Source: Kappaphycus alvarezii (lineage: Eukaryota > Rhodophyta > Florideophyceae > Gigartinales > Solieriaceae). Taken from it: a stretch of DNA of 64,000 nucleotides. Below the pieces are notes generated by a model that was not told the origin of the DNA, searched no databases, and was given only the letters and a program-made list of their open reading frames with translations. A program made the position numbers and the translations under genes. Of the stretch, positions 53,571-64,000 are shown one piece after another. Numbering within the stretch: position 1 is the stretch's first letter; each line of letters starts with the position of its first letter. The stretch is taken from contig NADL03000689.1 of the NCBI GenBank assembly GCA_002205965.3, positions 806,001 to 870,000 on the forward strand, given 5' to 3'.

Positions 53571-56500
53571 ATGAGTGAAAGCACCCTGGTATTCGATGGG
53601 TCAAATGGGCCAGACATCGACTACTTTCTGTTCTACTTCGAGAACGTGGTGACAGAAGAAGGATCTCAGGAAGAGAAGGCTCGTTCTCTTATCAAATACC
53701 TTCGAGGAGATGCGTTCCAGTTCCTCTACAAGAATTTCACCGAAGGGGGGAGGCTGACAAAAGAAGGAAAAGAATACGACAGAATTCGAGTGGCATTGAA
53801 GAATGAGTATCAGACCAAAGAAGACCAACGTTTCGCAGTTGACAAGGCTCTGTCATTGCGTTTCAAAGGAGTAAACATTGCCGAGTTTGTCAAGAACGCC
53901 GATGAGGCTTATGAAGCCGCTGGGTTTTCGGAAGATCAGAAGTTCTTCTTCCTTAACAAGGCTACCATTGTGGATGAAACTTTGTGTTCGTTTGTTGTTT
54001 TTCATGCACCCGCGTCGTATTCAGAGCTGGTACTAGCGTTGAAGCAGTATCAGGAGTCAAGTGAACGTTTCGGGCAAGCACTTCCATCTCTAGCGCCGAA
54101 GCACGTCTTGCTTCGTGACCCTGTCATAACAGGGGAAGTGCGGAATTTTGAGAGGAAGAATGAGGAGGACAAGATTGATGCCTTAGCCTCTCAACTGGCA
54201 GAATTTTCTCTACTTGTGAAAAAGGGCGGGTCGAGCGCAGGAAGCTCCACAGGACAGAGTAATGCTATCCGATCCGGTGCTGGAATTGGAATCGAGATTC
54301 CTCGTTGCGGCTACTGTGGCAAAACCGGTCATGATGAGAGAAGTTGTTGGAGAAAGGATCGAGAAGAACTGCGTTCAAAGACGTGCCAGTATTGCGGCAA
54401 GAGTGGGCATGATGAGGACGATTGTTGGACAAAGAAGAGGAGTGAGAAAGCCCAAAGGTCAAGGAAGATGGAAGGGTCGAATGTTACGGTCATACATGAA
54501 GACCAGTCGGTTGCCGCCGTCCGTAGGGGAAGGGATGGTGAACCGTTGACGAAGAGAACGATGACCGACCGGGAGGATCCGATGGGGATCAGCAGAATCA
54601 TCAACGTGCCAAGACAGGACCCCGCTATGAAGGAGCCCAAGAATAATGCCAAAAAAAGAAGGGCCAAGAAGAAAACCGGTAAGAGCAGTGGAAGCAAGAG
54701 TCTGGAGGGCTTCGTGGAGAGGTACGATGTGGAAGCAGGCTTTGCCCAAGCGAATGCCGGAGTATCATTTGGGCAGATCCTCAGGGGTGACCTGAGGGAT
54801 GCCGACAAGGTTCTGCGAAAGTTGTTGAAGTCTAGAGCTGGAAGAGTATCCGTTGTGAATGAGCTGTTGGAGGAGAGTTCTGATGAAGAGGGATTCCTTC
54901 CTGGCCAAGGTGTAAATCATGAAATCCTAGGTGCGGGCCACACTTCAGGCCCTTCAAATCGTAGGAGCAGGGCTGATATTTCTACCAGCGAGACGGGAGG
55001 GCGAAGATTGCGCATAGTATCCGTGAAAGTGTACGGAAGTCAAGTCAAGGCTCTCATGGATACTGGGGCATTACCTAACATCATGTCGCGTACTTTGTGT
55101 GAAGAACTTCACCTGAATACGATTGAGACGGCGCGGCGGATCAAAGTTGCGAACGGTGCGATGGCAAGGGTCCTCGGTGAGGTCAGCGGGGCTCCGGTCA
55201 CTTTTGATACGTTGATAGTCCCGCTCTCATTCCTAGTGTTGGATGATTCTCCTTTTGACCTGATCACTGGAACCCCCGCCATGGAGGCCCTGGGTGCGCG
55301 CATTGATTTTCCGCGGCTGTCGGTAACGTTCAACATTGGTGGCGAGGGAGGAATCTCGGTCACACTGCCGTTACATGCTGAAGGGGTTGACGAAGTGGGT
55401 GACGAGGAGGCAGAATTCACAACATCCTCAGAAGATGAGGGACACACGGATGATGAACGCCCCCAGGACGAAGGCGAGTCGAGTGACGAGGAGAATGGTC
55501 TGAATGGGACGGGCGAACAGGATGGCTCTAGCCGCAATTGGCAAGAAGAAAGGGGCCGCGAAGTTTCCGAAGATGGCAGTGAAAGGATTCGTCGTGTCGA
55601 TCAGGGAGCTCTTGTTACAGCCATTGCGTCTGATGAAGAAGACTCAGATGTTGAGTGCGTGATATGCGTGAAGGAAATCGGTGCTGAGGAAGCGCAAGAG
55701 TCCGAACGAGAAATTGTTGAGAGTAAAGGAGGCGAAGGACATGAAGAGCGGGGGGAATGGAATAGAGCCCGAGAGAGGCTACAGGATATTGAGGAATTCG
55801 CTGACCTCGATGATAAGAAAGCCTGATTGCTCGCGCGTGCTCTGTCCTCGATGCCGGAGCGAGAGCAGAGGGAAGTGACGAGGATGCTCCTGGAGGGGGT
55901 GAAGGTTGTCGCGTGAAGCGTGCACGATATAACTCCCGGAAAGGTCTCTTTCACGCATTCCTTTGAGCTCGATGATGAGTCGCCGATTTGTGAGCCAGTG
56001 CGGCGGGTTCCACCCAAGTATAACCAAGTCATCCGGGAAGGAGTAAGTCGAATGTTGGATGCTGGTATCATCCGGCCCACTCAGTCAAAATGGGGGTTTG
56101 GTGTTGTGACAGCGAAGAAGAAGGGAGGTGAGCATCGCTTCTGCGTGGATTTTCGTCCGTTGAACCGCAGGATGAAGGCCGATAAATGGCCAATACCAAA
56201 TATAGAGGAGTTGATCAACGATATGCAGGGGTGCTTGCTGTTCACCACGCTTGACTTGTTCACAAGTTATTGTAACATCCGGCTCGATGAATCCGTGCAA
56301 GAAATGACGACCTTCAGATGCAAGTATGGGGCTTACTGTTTTGTAGTGATTCCATTCGGGGTGAAGAATGGGACTGCTTGTTTCAAGAGGGTGGCCAAAA
56401 TTTTGTTTGGGGGCCTTCCATTCGTTATTGTGTACGTAGATGACATCGTAGTTAAGTCCAAGACGTGGGAAGAGCGGGTGAGTCACATAAGGGTGGTGCT

Positions 56501-58580
56501 TAACCGTTTGAGGAGGGTTGGATTGAAATTGAAGTTGAAGAAATGCGTCTTCGGAGCGAGGGAAGTCGAGATGTTAGGCCACTTGGTTAGCGGATCGAGC
56601 GTACACACCGACCCAAGCAAGATTGCGGCGATATCCAATGCGCCGAGCCCGAAGTCGAAGAAGGAATTAAGGTTGTTCTTGGGAATGACTTCGTATTACA
56701 GAAGATTCATTAGAGGGTTCGCACACATTGCGTCCCCTCTTCATGAGCTGACAAGTCCCAAGGAGGAGTTTGCGTGGTCTGATGTGCCCGAGAAGGCCTT
56801 CGTGGAGCTCAAGAAAGTTATGACGTCGCCTCCTGTCCTCATGCTACCTGATCCCGAGAAGCCATTCGTAGTTTACACGGATGCTTCAAAGGCGGCGGTG
56901 GGTGCGGTCTTGATCCAGAAAAATGAGCAGGGGCGTGAGCATCCGATCCAATTTGCAAGCAGAACATTACAAGGGCCAGAGAGGAATTATAGCACATTTG
57001 AGCGGGAAGCATTAGCTGTCATATTTGGTTTGAAGAAGTTCCGTCCCTACCTACTTGGCTCCCCCTTCGTTCTTTTCTCTGATCGTCAAGCCCTGCGATC
57101 GACGTTCTCCAAAAAGTATTTGCACGGGAGGTTGGCGAGGTGGCTGGACGCGATGGCTGAATTTGAGTTCGAGGTTCGTTACCGTCCCGGAGCTCAGAAT
57201 TCAACTGCAGATTTTCTGTCGAGGTCAGGAGCGGGAGATGTGGGGGAGGAGGCGGACTTTTCACGTGAGCTCGAAGATTACCTGAATGGGGGAGAGATCG
57301 CGGCCACATTGGATGTCACAGAACAAGGGGGTACGTTTGAAGACAGCTTGGAAGCCGTGCGGAGATTCCTCAATATGGGAGGGGGAAGAGTCTCGTCAAA
57401 AAGACATATGCGTCAAGCCAAGGCCGTTTTAGTCTCTCGCTCCGTCTTGTTTCGAAGGACAAGTAATGGCCTGCGAGTCGTCCCTCCGATAGAAGCCCGC
57501 AGGAAGATATTGGAAGCAGCCCACGATTTAGTTGGTCATTGGGATGTTGGAGTGACGAAGCAATTCGTACGGGATAGGTTCTGGTGGCCAACGGTGGTCC
57601 CAGATGTTACCCACTTCGTTCTGTCCTGTAACGAGTGCCAAAAGGCCGCTCCCGCAAAAACCTACATGACCCGCTTGCGGTAACCAGTGACCAGCTTGCT
57701 ATAAGTGTTTTCCCTCGACTTTGCTGGTCCATTTAAGGAAACGAGAAGCGGGAATAGATTCCTACTCATCGGTGTAGAACACCTCAGCAGCTGGTCAGTA
57801 GTGCGGGCGACGAGGGATGAGACTTGTGAGGAAGCTTTGGTGTTCGTGAAGAGGGAGATAGTTTCAGTGTTCGGGAGTCCGCGTACCATCGTAACAGATA
57901 ATGGCCCGGCTTTCACAGCAACTGCCTTTGGGAACTTTTTGAAAGAGAATGGAATTGCCTGGAAGCCAGTAAGTGCTTACGCACCACAGGCGAACGGGAG
58001 GGCGGAGAGAATGGTCGGGACGATGAAGAGAGCAATTGCCAAGGTGGCGTGGACAACCGGTCGCGACTGGGATGAGGAAATCCCGAAGATAATAGCAGCA
58101 TACCGAGCTAGGAAGGGAAGGGATGGGTTGTCCCCGTTCTATTTGATGTATGGGAAGGAGCCCAGGTGGAGGTTGAATGATGTTCCAATATTAGACGACG
58201 GCCCGGGAACCGGAGGAGCAGAACCAAGGGTGGTCGAGTTGGTGGAGGTCATTGGGCGCAGATTCGGGCGAGAAAAGACGGAGCAGGATGGGCACGCGCC
58301 CCTTTCACACAAACAGTTCTGCGTGGGCGATTCCGTCTTCATGCGGAAAACGACACAGAAGGTGGGTTTGGAGCCCAGATGGCTAGGCCCGTTCACGATC
58401 GCAAAAGCAACGCATCCGACGTATTACTTGAGTGGTGATGGGCGGAAAAGAACCGGGCGCAGGATACATGCTCGGAGATTGAAGTTGTATGTGCGAAGGA
58501 CTGACGTTGTTGATGGTGCGAGGGTTAGTAAGCAGTCTGCAACAGCTGCTGTGGCGCTGTCTGATGAGAAAAGCATGTGA
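53571..58580 (+). pseudogene. Gypsy gag-pol polyprotein with four in-frame stops
   Basis: The ATG at 53571 opens a gag domain (VFDGSNGPDIDYFLFYFENV), then two zinc knuckles (CGYCGKTGHDERSC and CQYCGKSGHDEDDC, near 54305-54430) and an aspartic protease (ALMDTGALPNIM near 55055). TGA stops at 55824-55826 and 55914-55916 separate it from reverse transcriptase (FCVDFRPLNRRM, LFTTLDLFTSY, IVYVDDIVVKS near 56430), RNase H (VVYTDASKAAVGAVL, FEREALAVIF) and the integrase finger (HDLVGHWD, CNECQ). TAA stops at 57681-57683 and 57702-57704 precede the integrase core (SLDFAGPF, TDNGPAFT, NGRAERMVG), which keeps its D, D, E residues. The frame ends at 58580. All parts are in one frame, so point mutation alone has disabled it. 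Confidence 0.92.
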
Positions 58581-59316
58581 CGGGAGCGATGTCTAGCCGT
58601 TGCATGACATACAGTTGCGCGGCTGTGGCGGTCAGCTGGTGCGGGAACCAAAGGGGTAGGTGACGTAGGAAGGTGACTTCGCGAGCGTGGCCGATGTGAG
58701 CGTAGTTGGGGCGTTTTCAAGGTTGGGAGGAGAGGGGCCTGGAGTGGGGAAGGGCAGGCGCGTAACTGGGAGGACAGGGTTAGAAAAACTTGAGACCGGG
58801 GGGAAGGGAAGCGAAGTCTGTTCGATGGAGCACCTTGGTTTCTCCGAGGTTCGGGTTGAAATTTATTGTGGGGTTTTTCTAGACAGTCTCAAATTGATGC
58901 GGACAAGTAATACATCTAGAGGATGATTTGGTTGCTGCTGAGTGGCTCAGGAGGCCCACTGAAATCTTGACACGTTGCAAAAGATGCGGAAGGGGCCCCC
59001 GGGGGCCCCCCTCGAAAGGAGGAGGCTCCTTTCCGCCCGCAACCCCATCTGAAAGTACGAACGGAACGTCCCCAACGCCAAAATGTTGACTCCCCTACCC
59101 AACCATTTGGCTGAGCGGATATCTGAAGAGGCGGCAATCTCGATAATTGTGGTATTTATATCAGACAGGTGAGAAAGGGTCGGTCGCGGGTTCGAATTCC
59201 GATGGGTGCGCTTGATTTTTTTCTTTTTGGTATGTTATATATTTTTTTTTGTTTGTGTGTTTGATTTGATTGTTTTGATTGCTGTGAGGGCACAGCATTT
59301 TCTAATCAGGGGGTGA
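58581..59316 (+). other. Gypsy 3' non-coding tail
   Basis: This 0.7-kb tail contains a GGGGGCCCCCGGGGGCCCCC-like palindromic block near 58991-59012, a tRNA-like Pol III cassette at 59095-59222, and a short purine tract (CAGGGGGTGA) directly before the right LTR. Confidence 0.5.
59095..59222 (+). other. tRNA-like / Pol III-like cassette in the gypsy tail
   Basis: An A-box-like TGGCTGAGCGG at 59108-59118 and a B-box-like GGTTCGAATTC at 59189-59199 are followed by a T7 run at 59216-59222. CTACCCA (59095-59101) can pair with TGGGTGC placed directly after a T-arm-like hairpin, and an internal arm (CAAT, 7-nt loop, ATTG) shows CGA in the anticodon position. Six extra bases follow the 5' acceptor half and one T-stem pair is mismatched, so I read it as a tRNA pseudogene or SINE head, not a working tRNA gene. 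Confidence 0.35.
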
Positions 59317-59546
59317 TGTGAGCTCGACGTGTACAGTTGTACACGTGTGTGCTCTCTTATTTTCTGCTCCACCGATTTGCAACGGACTTTTATTTGCTGG
59401 GGGTCATAAGAACTGGAGTGGTCTCGGGGAGAGGGAAGAGAAAAAAGGGAGGGGCAGAGTAAAGAGGGGAACTCTGTTTTCTTGTGATTCATCTCCACAT
59501 TGCGTCTGGGAATGCTGAGAAAAGCGGACAAGTACAGCTGCTTTCA
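59317..59546 (+). repeat. Gypsy right LTR
   Basis: This 230-bp direct repeat of 53290-53519 has about 13 substitutions and equal length. Confidence 0.9.
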
Positions 59547-59551
59547 CAGAC

Positions 59552-60246
59552 AGCATATTTCCAACGATAGTGAGAAATCATCGCTGCCGTTCAACATGCA
59601 GCTGAGAGACCACAGCCGCAGTCAACATGCATCACCACCGCCGGTCAACATGCAGCTTGATCAAGTTCTTTGATCAATTCGAAGGCCAATCTCTTTGACA
59701 GTTACGATATCGCAGCTCTAGACTAAAGTCAAACCTGCCTTCGACGAAAATCAAAGAATCTTCCCTTGCCTGGATTTGGAGTACAATCAGAGACAATGTC
59801 GCGGTGGCTCTGTGTGTCAACTGTATCGTCAACTTTAGTTTAATAAGCAAAACGAAGCTGTTTGTAGCACCTAATACCTCTTTCAGGACTAAGTGCTGTG
59901 CTGTGCAGGTAATCAGATAAAAAAGGGGAACTTCATCGAGTCATTAAGCAAAATTGTAGCATAATATTCTGCTGTGCTATTGATTTGTATGAAGAAAAAT
60001 ATGGGTCCTCAAGCTTTGCAGGAAACGACAATATCTCTATAGAACTGCTTTCTGCCTTCATAAGTGGCGGTAACACACTTTTTTGCAACGCTCTGCTGTC
60101 ATGAGTGCAGAATAAAGCGATACGTATTCCAGCTACAAATTGTTTTCCAGGGAAGAACGAGAGTAAGTTGACTGTTTCTTTTCAAAACTCGTGAGTAAAC
60201 AGATTTTTCATTTCAGAAACACCTTGAAGATGATAACAGTAACCTT
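59552..60246. other. Spacer between gypsy element and Mutator-like element
   Basis: Three exact copies of TCAACATGCA lie at 59591-59600, 59622-59631 and 59645-59654. The rest, moderately AT-rich, may be the 5' part of the Mutator-like element. I could not define its left terminal inverted repeat because the right end lies outside the window. Confidence 0.35.
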
Positions 60247-61272
60247 TTGATTCTGCAAGAGCGCATCTGTAGGCTACTTTTGAACGAAAGAGGACACTCA
60301 AACGCCAACGTTTTCACCAAAAACTGCAAACCAATGTCATACATGTGCAATGTTCTCATTATATCAGGCATGACTGAGCTACAGCCCAAGAACGGAGCCG
60401 TTCTTTGTTCGTGTTTGACTGGTTCATACATTGGTAACTTATCAAAACATTTCTACAGTGAAATCCAGATCACGTACCGTCCTGAGCATTTGGATCTTTT
60501 CATAGAGCCATTTAGGCAACTATTTTATGATGGTAATGGATAATTTACAACGGTCGTTGCTCCATTGAATCTAAACGATAATCACTGGGGAATCCTTGTT
60601 GCTCGTCGAAAAGTTAAAGTATTGAAGAGAACTGAGCCACGTGTGGTGTAATTTGGCGACAGTTTACGATGCAAATCCCCTTTATGTGCCTTTAAGTTTT
60701 TCAAAGCGGCATTTGACTATGTTTTTCCGCATTCATCAGTAGATTGGATAATGCTCGCAGAAAACTACATGCTGGATACGCTAAAATTCAAACGACAATT
60801 TGATAGATACATTTGTGGTGCATAGGCTCTTGCAGCGTGCTCAGCCTTTGCAACTAGTTCAGGGAATCTTCCATGTAGAACGTTTGCGTCAGGCTATGAC
60901 GCAACTCTCACCGAACAGTACTTTTGGATGCCTGCAAAGTGTCGTGTATTGAAAATAATACAAGCTGCAGAAGAAAAGAAGAAATAGGACAGAGACGAAC
61001 GAGAATTCTCAGCATATGAACTAACAAGAAGGTGAGACTGGTTGCGGCGTAGAAAGGGATCAGGTTTTCTTATCCAAGATGTAACTTATGAACAGCCGCA
61101 TGAATGCAAGGAAGAGGTCCCTGACGTTCAAGATGATTTGGGAATAGAGGAACGAAAACGGGACAAAAGTATCTCCGAAATGATTCATGAAGCCTTTGCC
61201 CTCTTGAAATCTAGCGACGCCCCACCAGATGGTGTGAGTAGAGCAAAACATTTCTTAGCAGATTTCGAGTGA
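60247..61272 (+). pseudogene. Ulp1-type (C48) cysteine protease of a Mutator-like element, broken
   Basis: A single plus frame, interrupted by several stops, carries the signature of C48 SUMO-protease-like domains often captured by Mutator-like transposons. It shows LNLNDNHWGILVARR (His, near 60575), FGDSL (Asp, near 60652) and YICGAxALAACSAF (Cys, near 60810, with a stop in the middle). The frame continues through Lys/Glu-rich sequence to 61272. The His-Asp-Cys triad is still visible but the gene cannot be translated. No start codon could be fixed. Confidence 0.6.
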
Positions 61273-61342
61273 AAGTACAGATTCCTTCAAACGTCGTTTA
61301 AAGCTCCGCTTCCAGGACAGCTATCTTTCTCTTCACGAGCTT

Positions 61343-64000
61343 TTGGAGGGAGTTCCAGCCTCAGTGCTGCATTCTGTACAATCAAAGAACATGGAAGGCA
61401 TGAAATTGACAACGGATTGTACGCCTCGGAGCATTGAAGATCTACCACGACTGTTGTACGAACTGTCTCGTTCAGGGGAGCAATTTGGTCTTCATAGGCT
61501 CAACAAGATACCCCGGAAGTGCGTGCAATATAGCAGTATCGTCTCTGGACGGCTTCGCTGCATCCGATATAAACCTCCTCACTCCTGCAAAGCATCAATT
61601 CTGGTTAAGCTGGACCCCTCGGCCGTGACATGGTTTACGACAAGATTCTCAACCCATACTCGTCCTCCATTATCTGCATCCAGGGAGACGTGCATAGAGC
61701 GATGCGAGGCAGTTCTGAAATCCATGAGAGGAAGACTGAAAGAATGGGAGACGGACTAAGTTTTTCAAAGGTATTGCAGTATACTCCAAAAAACGTTGAT
61801 TCCGTTCTATGACAGAACTTGTGAAGATCTTCAGCGAGGTAAATTGGGAAGAGAATCTTCCTGCTTAGAACCCAAGTGTATTTTTGCTGCTGAAAGTCAG
61901 AGGGTCGAGAAGGGGGTTAAGATGGTGGAGCCAAGAATACCAGATGTGAATGAAGGTCTCTCGTTCACTGCATTGAATGTACAACGAATTGAAGTAGGAG
62001 CAGAATATCACCCTTATTCAGATCGTAACAGCATGGGTCGTAATTATCATCTGCAACAAAAAATGAAGGATGGTTTCTGTGGCACAGCTCAGCTCAAATG
62101 CATTGAGGCAGATGAGAAATCAGCATACATGGGAGCAGTGGAAAATGCCAATATTGAAAACCAGGGGTCGGACTGCGATGATCTCATAGATTCCTTTTTG
62201 TATAGTGAGCGAGAACCACCGCATGAACTCTTCAAAAGCGGTGAGGAACTGTTTTCACCAAGAGGGTTCGACCAAAGTATTGGGGAGGATATTTTGGACG
62301 AAGAGCAAAGAACGAAGAGCTCATTGGATAGTAGTGATTCTGAGGATTCATCAAAAGGTCTCTCCAGCGAAGCTTTACTTTCATACATTTCGAATCTCGG
62401 CGAGAATGTACCAGGGCTGGCCGTCTTGGGAGAGATTAAATTTATAGGCGAGTGTTTCGGACATACGCATACAATAAGGAGCTCGAGGTACTACAAGCAT
62501 ATTTCGGCCGTAGATAGCAAAGAGTAATATGTAATCACTCACAGAAAAGTGTTGCAAAGAGCTATTGTGCGCTGTGACAAGAGCCGACTAAGGCAGAAAT
62601 GTCCATTTACATGCCATATCCGAACCGTTGACGCGGTTTCTGAGCAACAGAGCAACGACACGACCGTAAAGGTATATAGGTGCGAAGTAACAGTTTCTGC
62701 TCACAACCATCCACCAGATATCAGTAAAGAAGTGTGTCATTTGCCCCCGAAGCTCCAAGAAGAAGCCAGAGAAATGAAAAATGAGATCCATATCCCCTTT
62801 AGTGATGTCGTGAGGTTACTAGAAACCAAATACAATATCAACATAAATAGGAAAGGCCTTGGAAACAAGCTTCAGTACTCTAACGGGATACGGGCTCCAA
62901 AAGATCACGAGTGTATGCGTTTAGCTCAAGAGCTACTTCAAATAAGTGAACAAGACCAAGATAATCATATATTTCTCAGCATTACAAACGAAGGAAGGAT
63001 AGATTCCGCGTCATGTGCATTTAAGAAATGGAGAGAAGACTACGAAAGATATGGCGTTGTACCTCGTGTTAGTATCTATTGCAAGGCTATATAAAACCTC
63101 TTTGGACTACCGTTATTCACGGTTAGTGGTAGATCGAATGATGGTTCCGTTCTCACATTTTTCATGGCGTTTATTTCAAGAGAAATTGCAAATAAAACTG
63201 AAGAGTGCTTTGAAAGGGTCTTAAGACAGATTAAGTGCACTATCAGAGTCTCTTCATCCATGATTGCAATGGATCAAAGTGTTTCCTGTATCAATGCGTC
63301 AGAAAAAGTGTTCAGAAGTTCATTCATTACACTGGAAGAGTCGCATATAAATTACAACCAGCTCAACGACTGTGGTGCGTGGTTTAACGAGATAAAGAAA
63401 AGTGTGGTGTGGCGAAAGAGATGTCACATGAGCTTTTCACGTTAAGAAGAGCAGCAACAGAAGAGAGGTTTGTGACTCTGCGTTCCGCGTTCGAGCGGAA
63501 GTATTTTTATGCTGCTCAGAGAGATCCTCCAGCGTGGTTCAAGTTTCTCTATTAAAAAAGGAGTCGAATGTCTGTAGCCTGTTACGTAAACCGGTTTGTG
63601 CCGTATAGGTACTTGTTCTATGGGACGGGATACACGGAGAGCTCAAATTCTGCGTACTGGCGGTACATATTTCAGCGAAAGGTTCCATTACACAAGGTAA
63701 CTCAGCAAATGGCCCTTGTGGCGCAAAAGGTTAGAGAAAGACGGAAACTGGCAAGGGTAAATTCTCCCAAGTCTCAAAGCTCAATTCACCGAAAGATCGC
63801 GACTTGTCAGCTTCCAGTACAGCAAAACGTCTTAAACGAACTCCAAACCATGTACACATCGTATTGTGTAGTGAAATTCGTTGATCTCAGCGTGGAGCCA
63901 AGTAGAAAATATGTAGTGCTTGATGCAAAAGTACAATCCATTTCGGCAGCAGATTGGCCCTCCAAGCATATCCAACATGATGGAATTATGGACGACGTAG
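61343..64000 (+). pseudogene. Mutator-like (MULE) transposase, broken, runs off the right edge
   Basis: One plus frame from about 61343 to 63445 with stops near 61757, 62525, 63092 and 63443, then a shift to another frame to the end of the window. After an acidic N-terminal part comes a WRKY-GCM1/FLYWCH-like finger (RCDKSRLRQKCPFTC to SAHNHPPD, 62570-62715). Next is a MULE core: FGLPLFTVSGRSNDG, FFMAFISREIANKTEE, FERVLRQ and a MDQSVSCINASEKVF block with the second Asp (near 63270). GTGYTESSNSAYWRYIF (63625) and VRERRKLARV lie in the shifted frame. The first catalytic Asp is not where expected (ERYGVVPRVSIYCKAI). The C-terminal end and the right terminal repeat are outside the window. Confidence 0.6.

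Larger units (their letters stand above)
53290..59546 (+). mobile_element. Complete but inactive Ty3/gypsy LTR retrotransposon
   Basis: The element is 6257 bp with two 230-bp LTRs (TGTGAGCTC to GCTTTCA) and target duplication CAGAC at 53285-53289 and 59547-59551. Gag, protease, reverse transcriptase, RNase H and integrase lie in gypsy order in a single frame of 1670 codons interrupted by only four stops. The LTRs differ at about 13 of 230 positions by my count. No chromodomain is seen after the integrase. Confidence 0.93.

Noticed and set aside
55914-57704. Functional programmed readthrough of all gypsy stops
   Set aside because: Four stops including two TAA are better explained by mutation; only the first TGA is left as a possibility.
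59095-59222. Working tRNA-Ser(CGA) gene
   Set aside because: Six extra bases after the 5' acceptor half, a mismatch in the T stem and U instead of purine after the anticodon argue against a functional tRNA.

Overview
The window looks like nuclear DNA of an intron-poor photosynthetic eukaryote, most likely a multicellular (florideophyte-type) red alga. Six of seven confidently recognised host genes are single open frames and one has a single short intron. Two products look plastid-targeted (a long RelA/SpoT homologue and chorismate mutase), and one resembles a polysaccharide sulfotransferase. The gene islands are short and GC-rich, and sit between retrotransposons and strongly AT-rich decayed DNA. 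The red-algal assignment is an inference; no marker gene proves it.

Layout. 1-10.7 kb is AT-rich and I find no gene in it. 10.8-17.4 kb is a gene island: CFIm25/NUDT21-like (+, one intron) convergent with a chloroplast-type RSH (-). 17.4-19.9 kb is mixed, with palindromic TACTGTACAGTA arrays and a remnant of a non-LTR-type retroelement (-). 19.9-35.5 kb is AT-rich decayed DNA, with recognisable ruins of a non-LTR reverse transcriptase (+, 27.2-27.7 kb) and Ty3/gypsy polyproteins (-, 30.8-31.1 kb and about 32.2-35.0 kb). 35.5-47.4 kb is the main gene island with strictly alternating strands: TIPIN/Swi3-like (+), sulfotransferase-like (-), a small beta-rich plastid-envelope candidate (+), a 1005-residue double-BED hAT-derived protein (-), and chorismate mutase (+). 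47.4-52.8 kb is a complete but mutated Ty1/copia element (220-bp LTRs, 5-bp target duplication AGCGA). 53.3-59.5 kb is a complete but mutated Ty3/gypsy element (230-bp LTRs, target duplication CAGAC). From about 60.2 kb to the right edge is a broken Mutator-like DNA transposon carrying an Ulp1-type (C48) protease.

The host genes do not form an operon or one pathway: RNA 3'-end processing, plastid (p)ppGpp signalling, replication-fork protection, sulfation, and aromatic amino-acid synthesis. They share architecture. They lie tail-to-tail with very short 3' spacers (37, 189 and 372 bp). Their 5' spacers are long and carry clusters of the palindrome TACTGTACAGTA. Six of the seven also have a strongly C-rich, G-poor coding strand around the start codon. 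The palindrome clusters in 5' spacers and the domesticated hAT protein are the observations I find most worth following.
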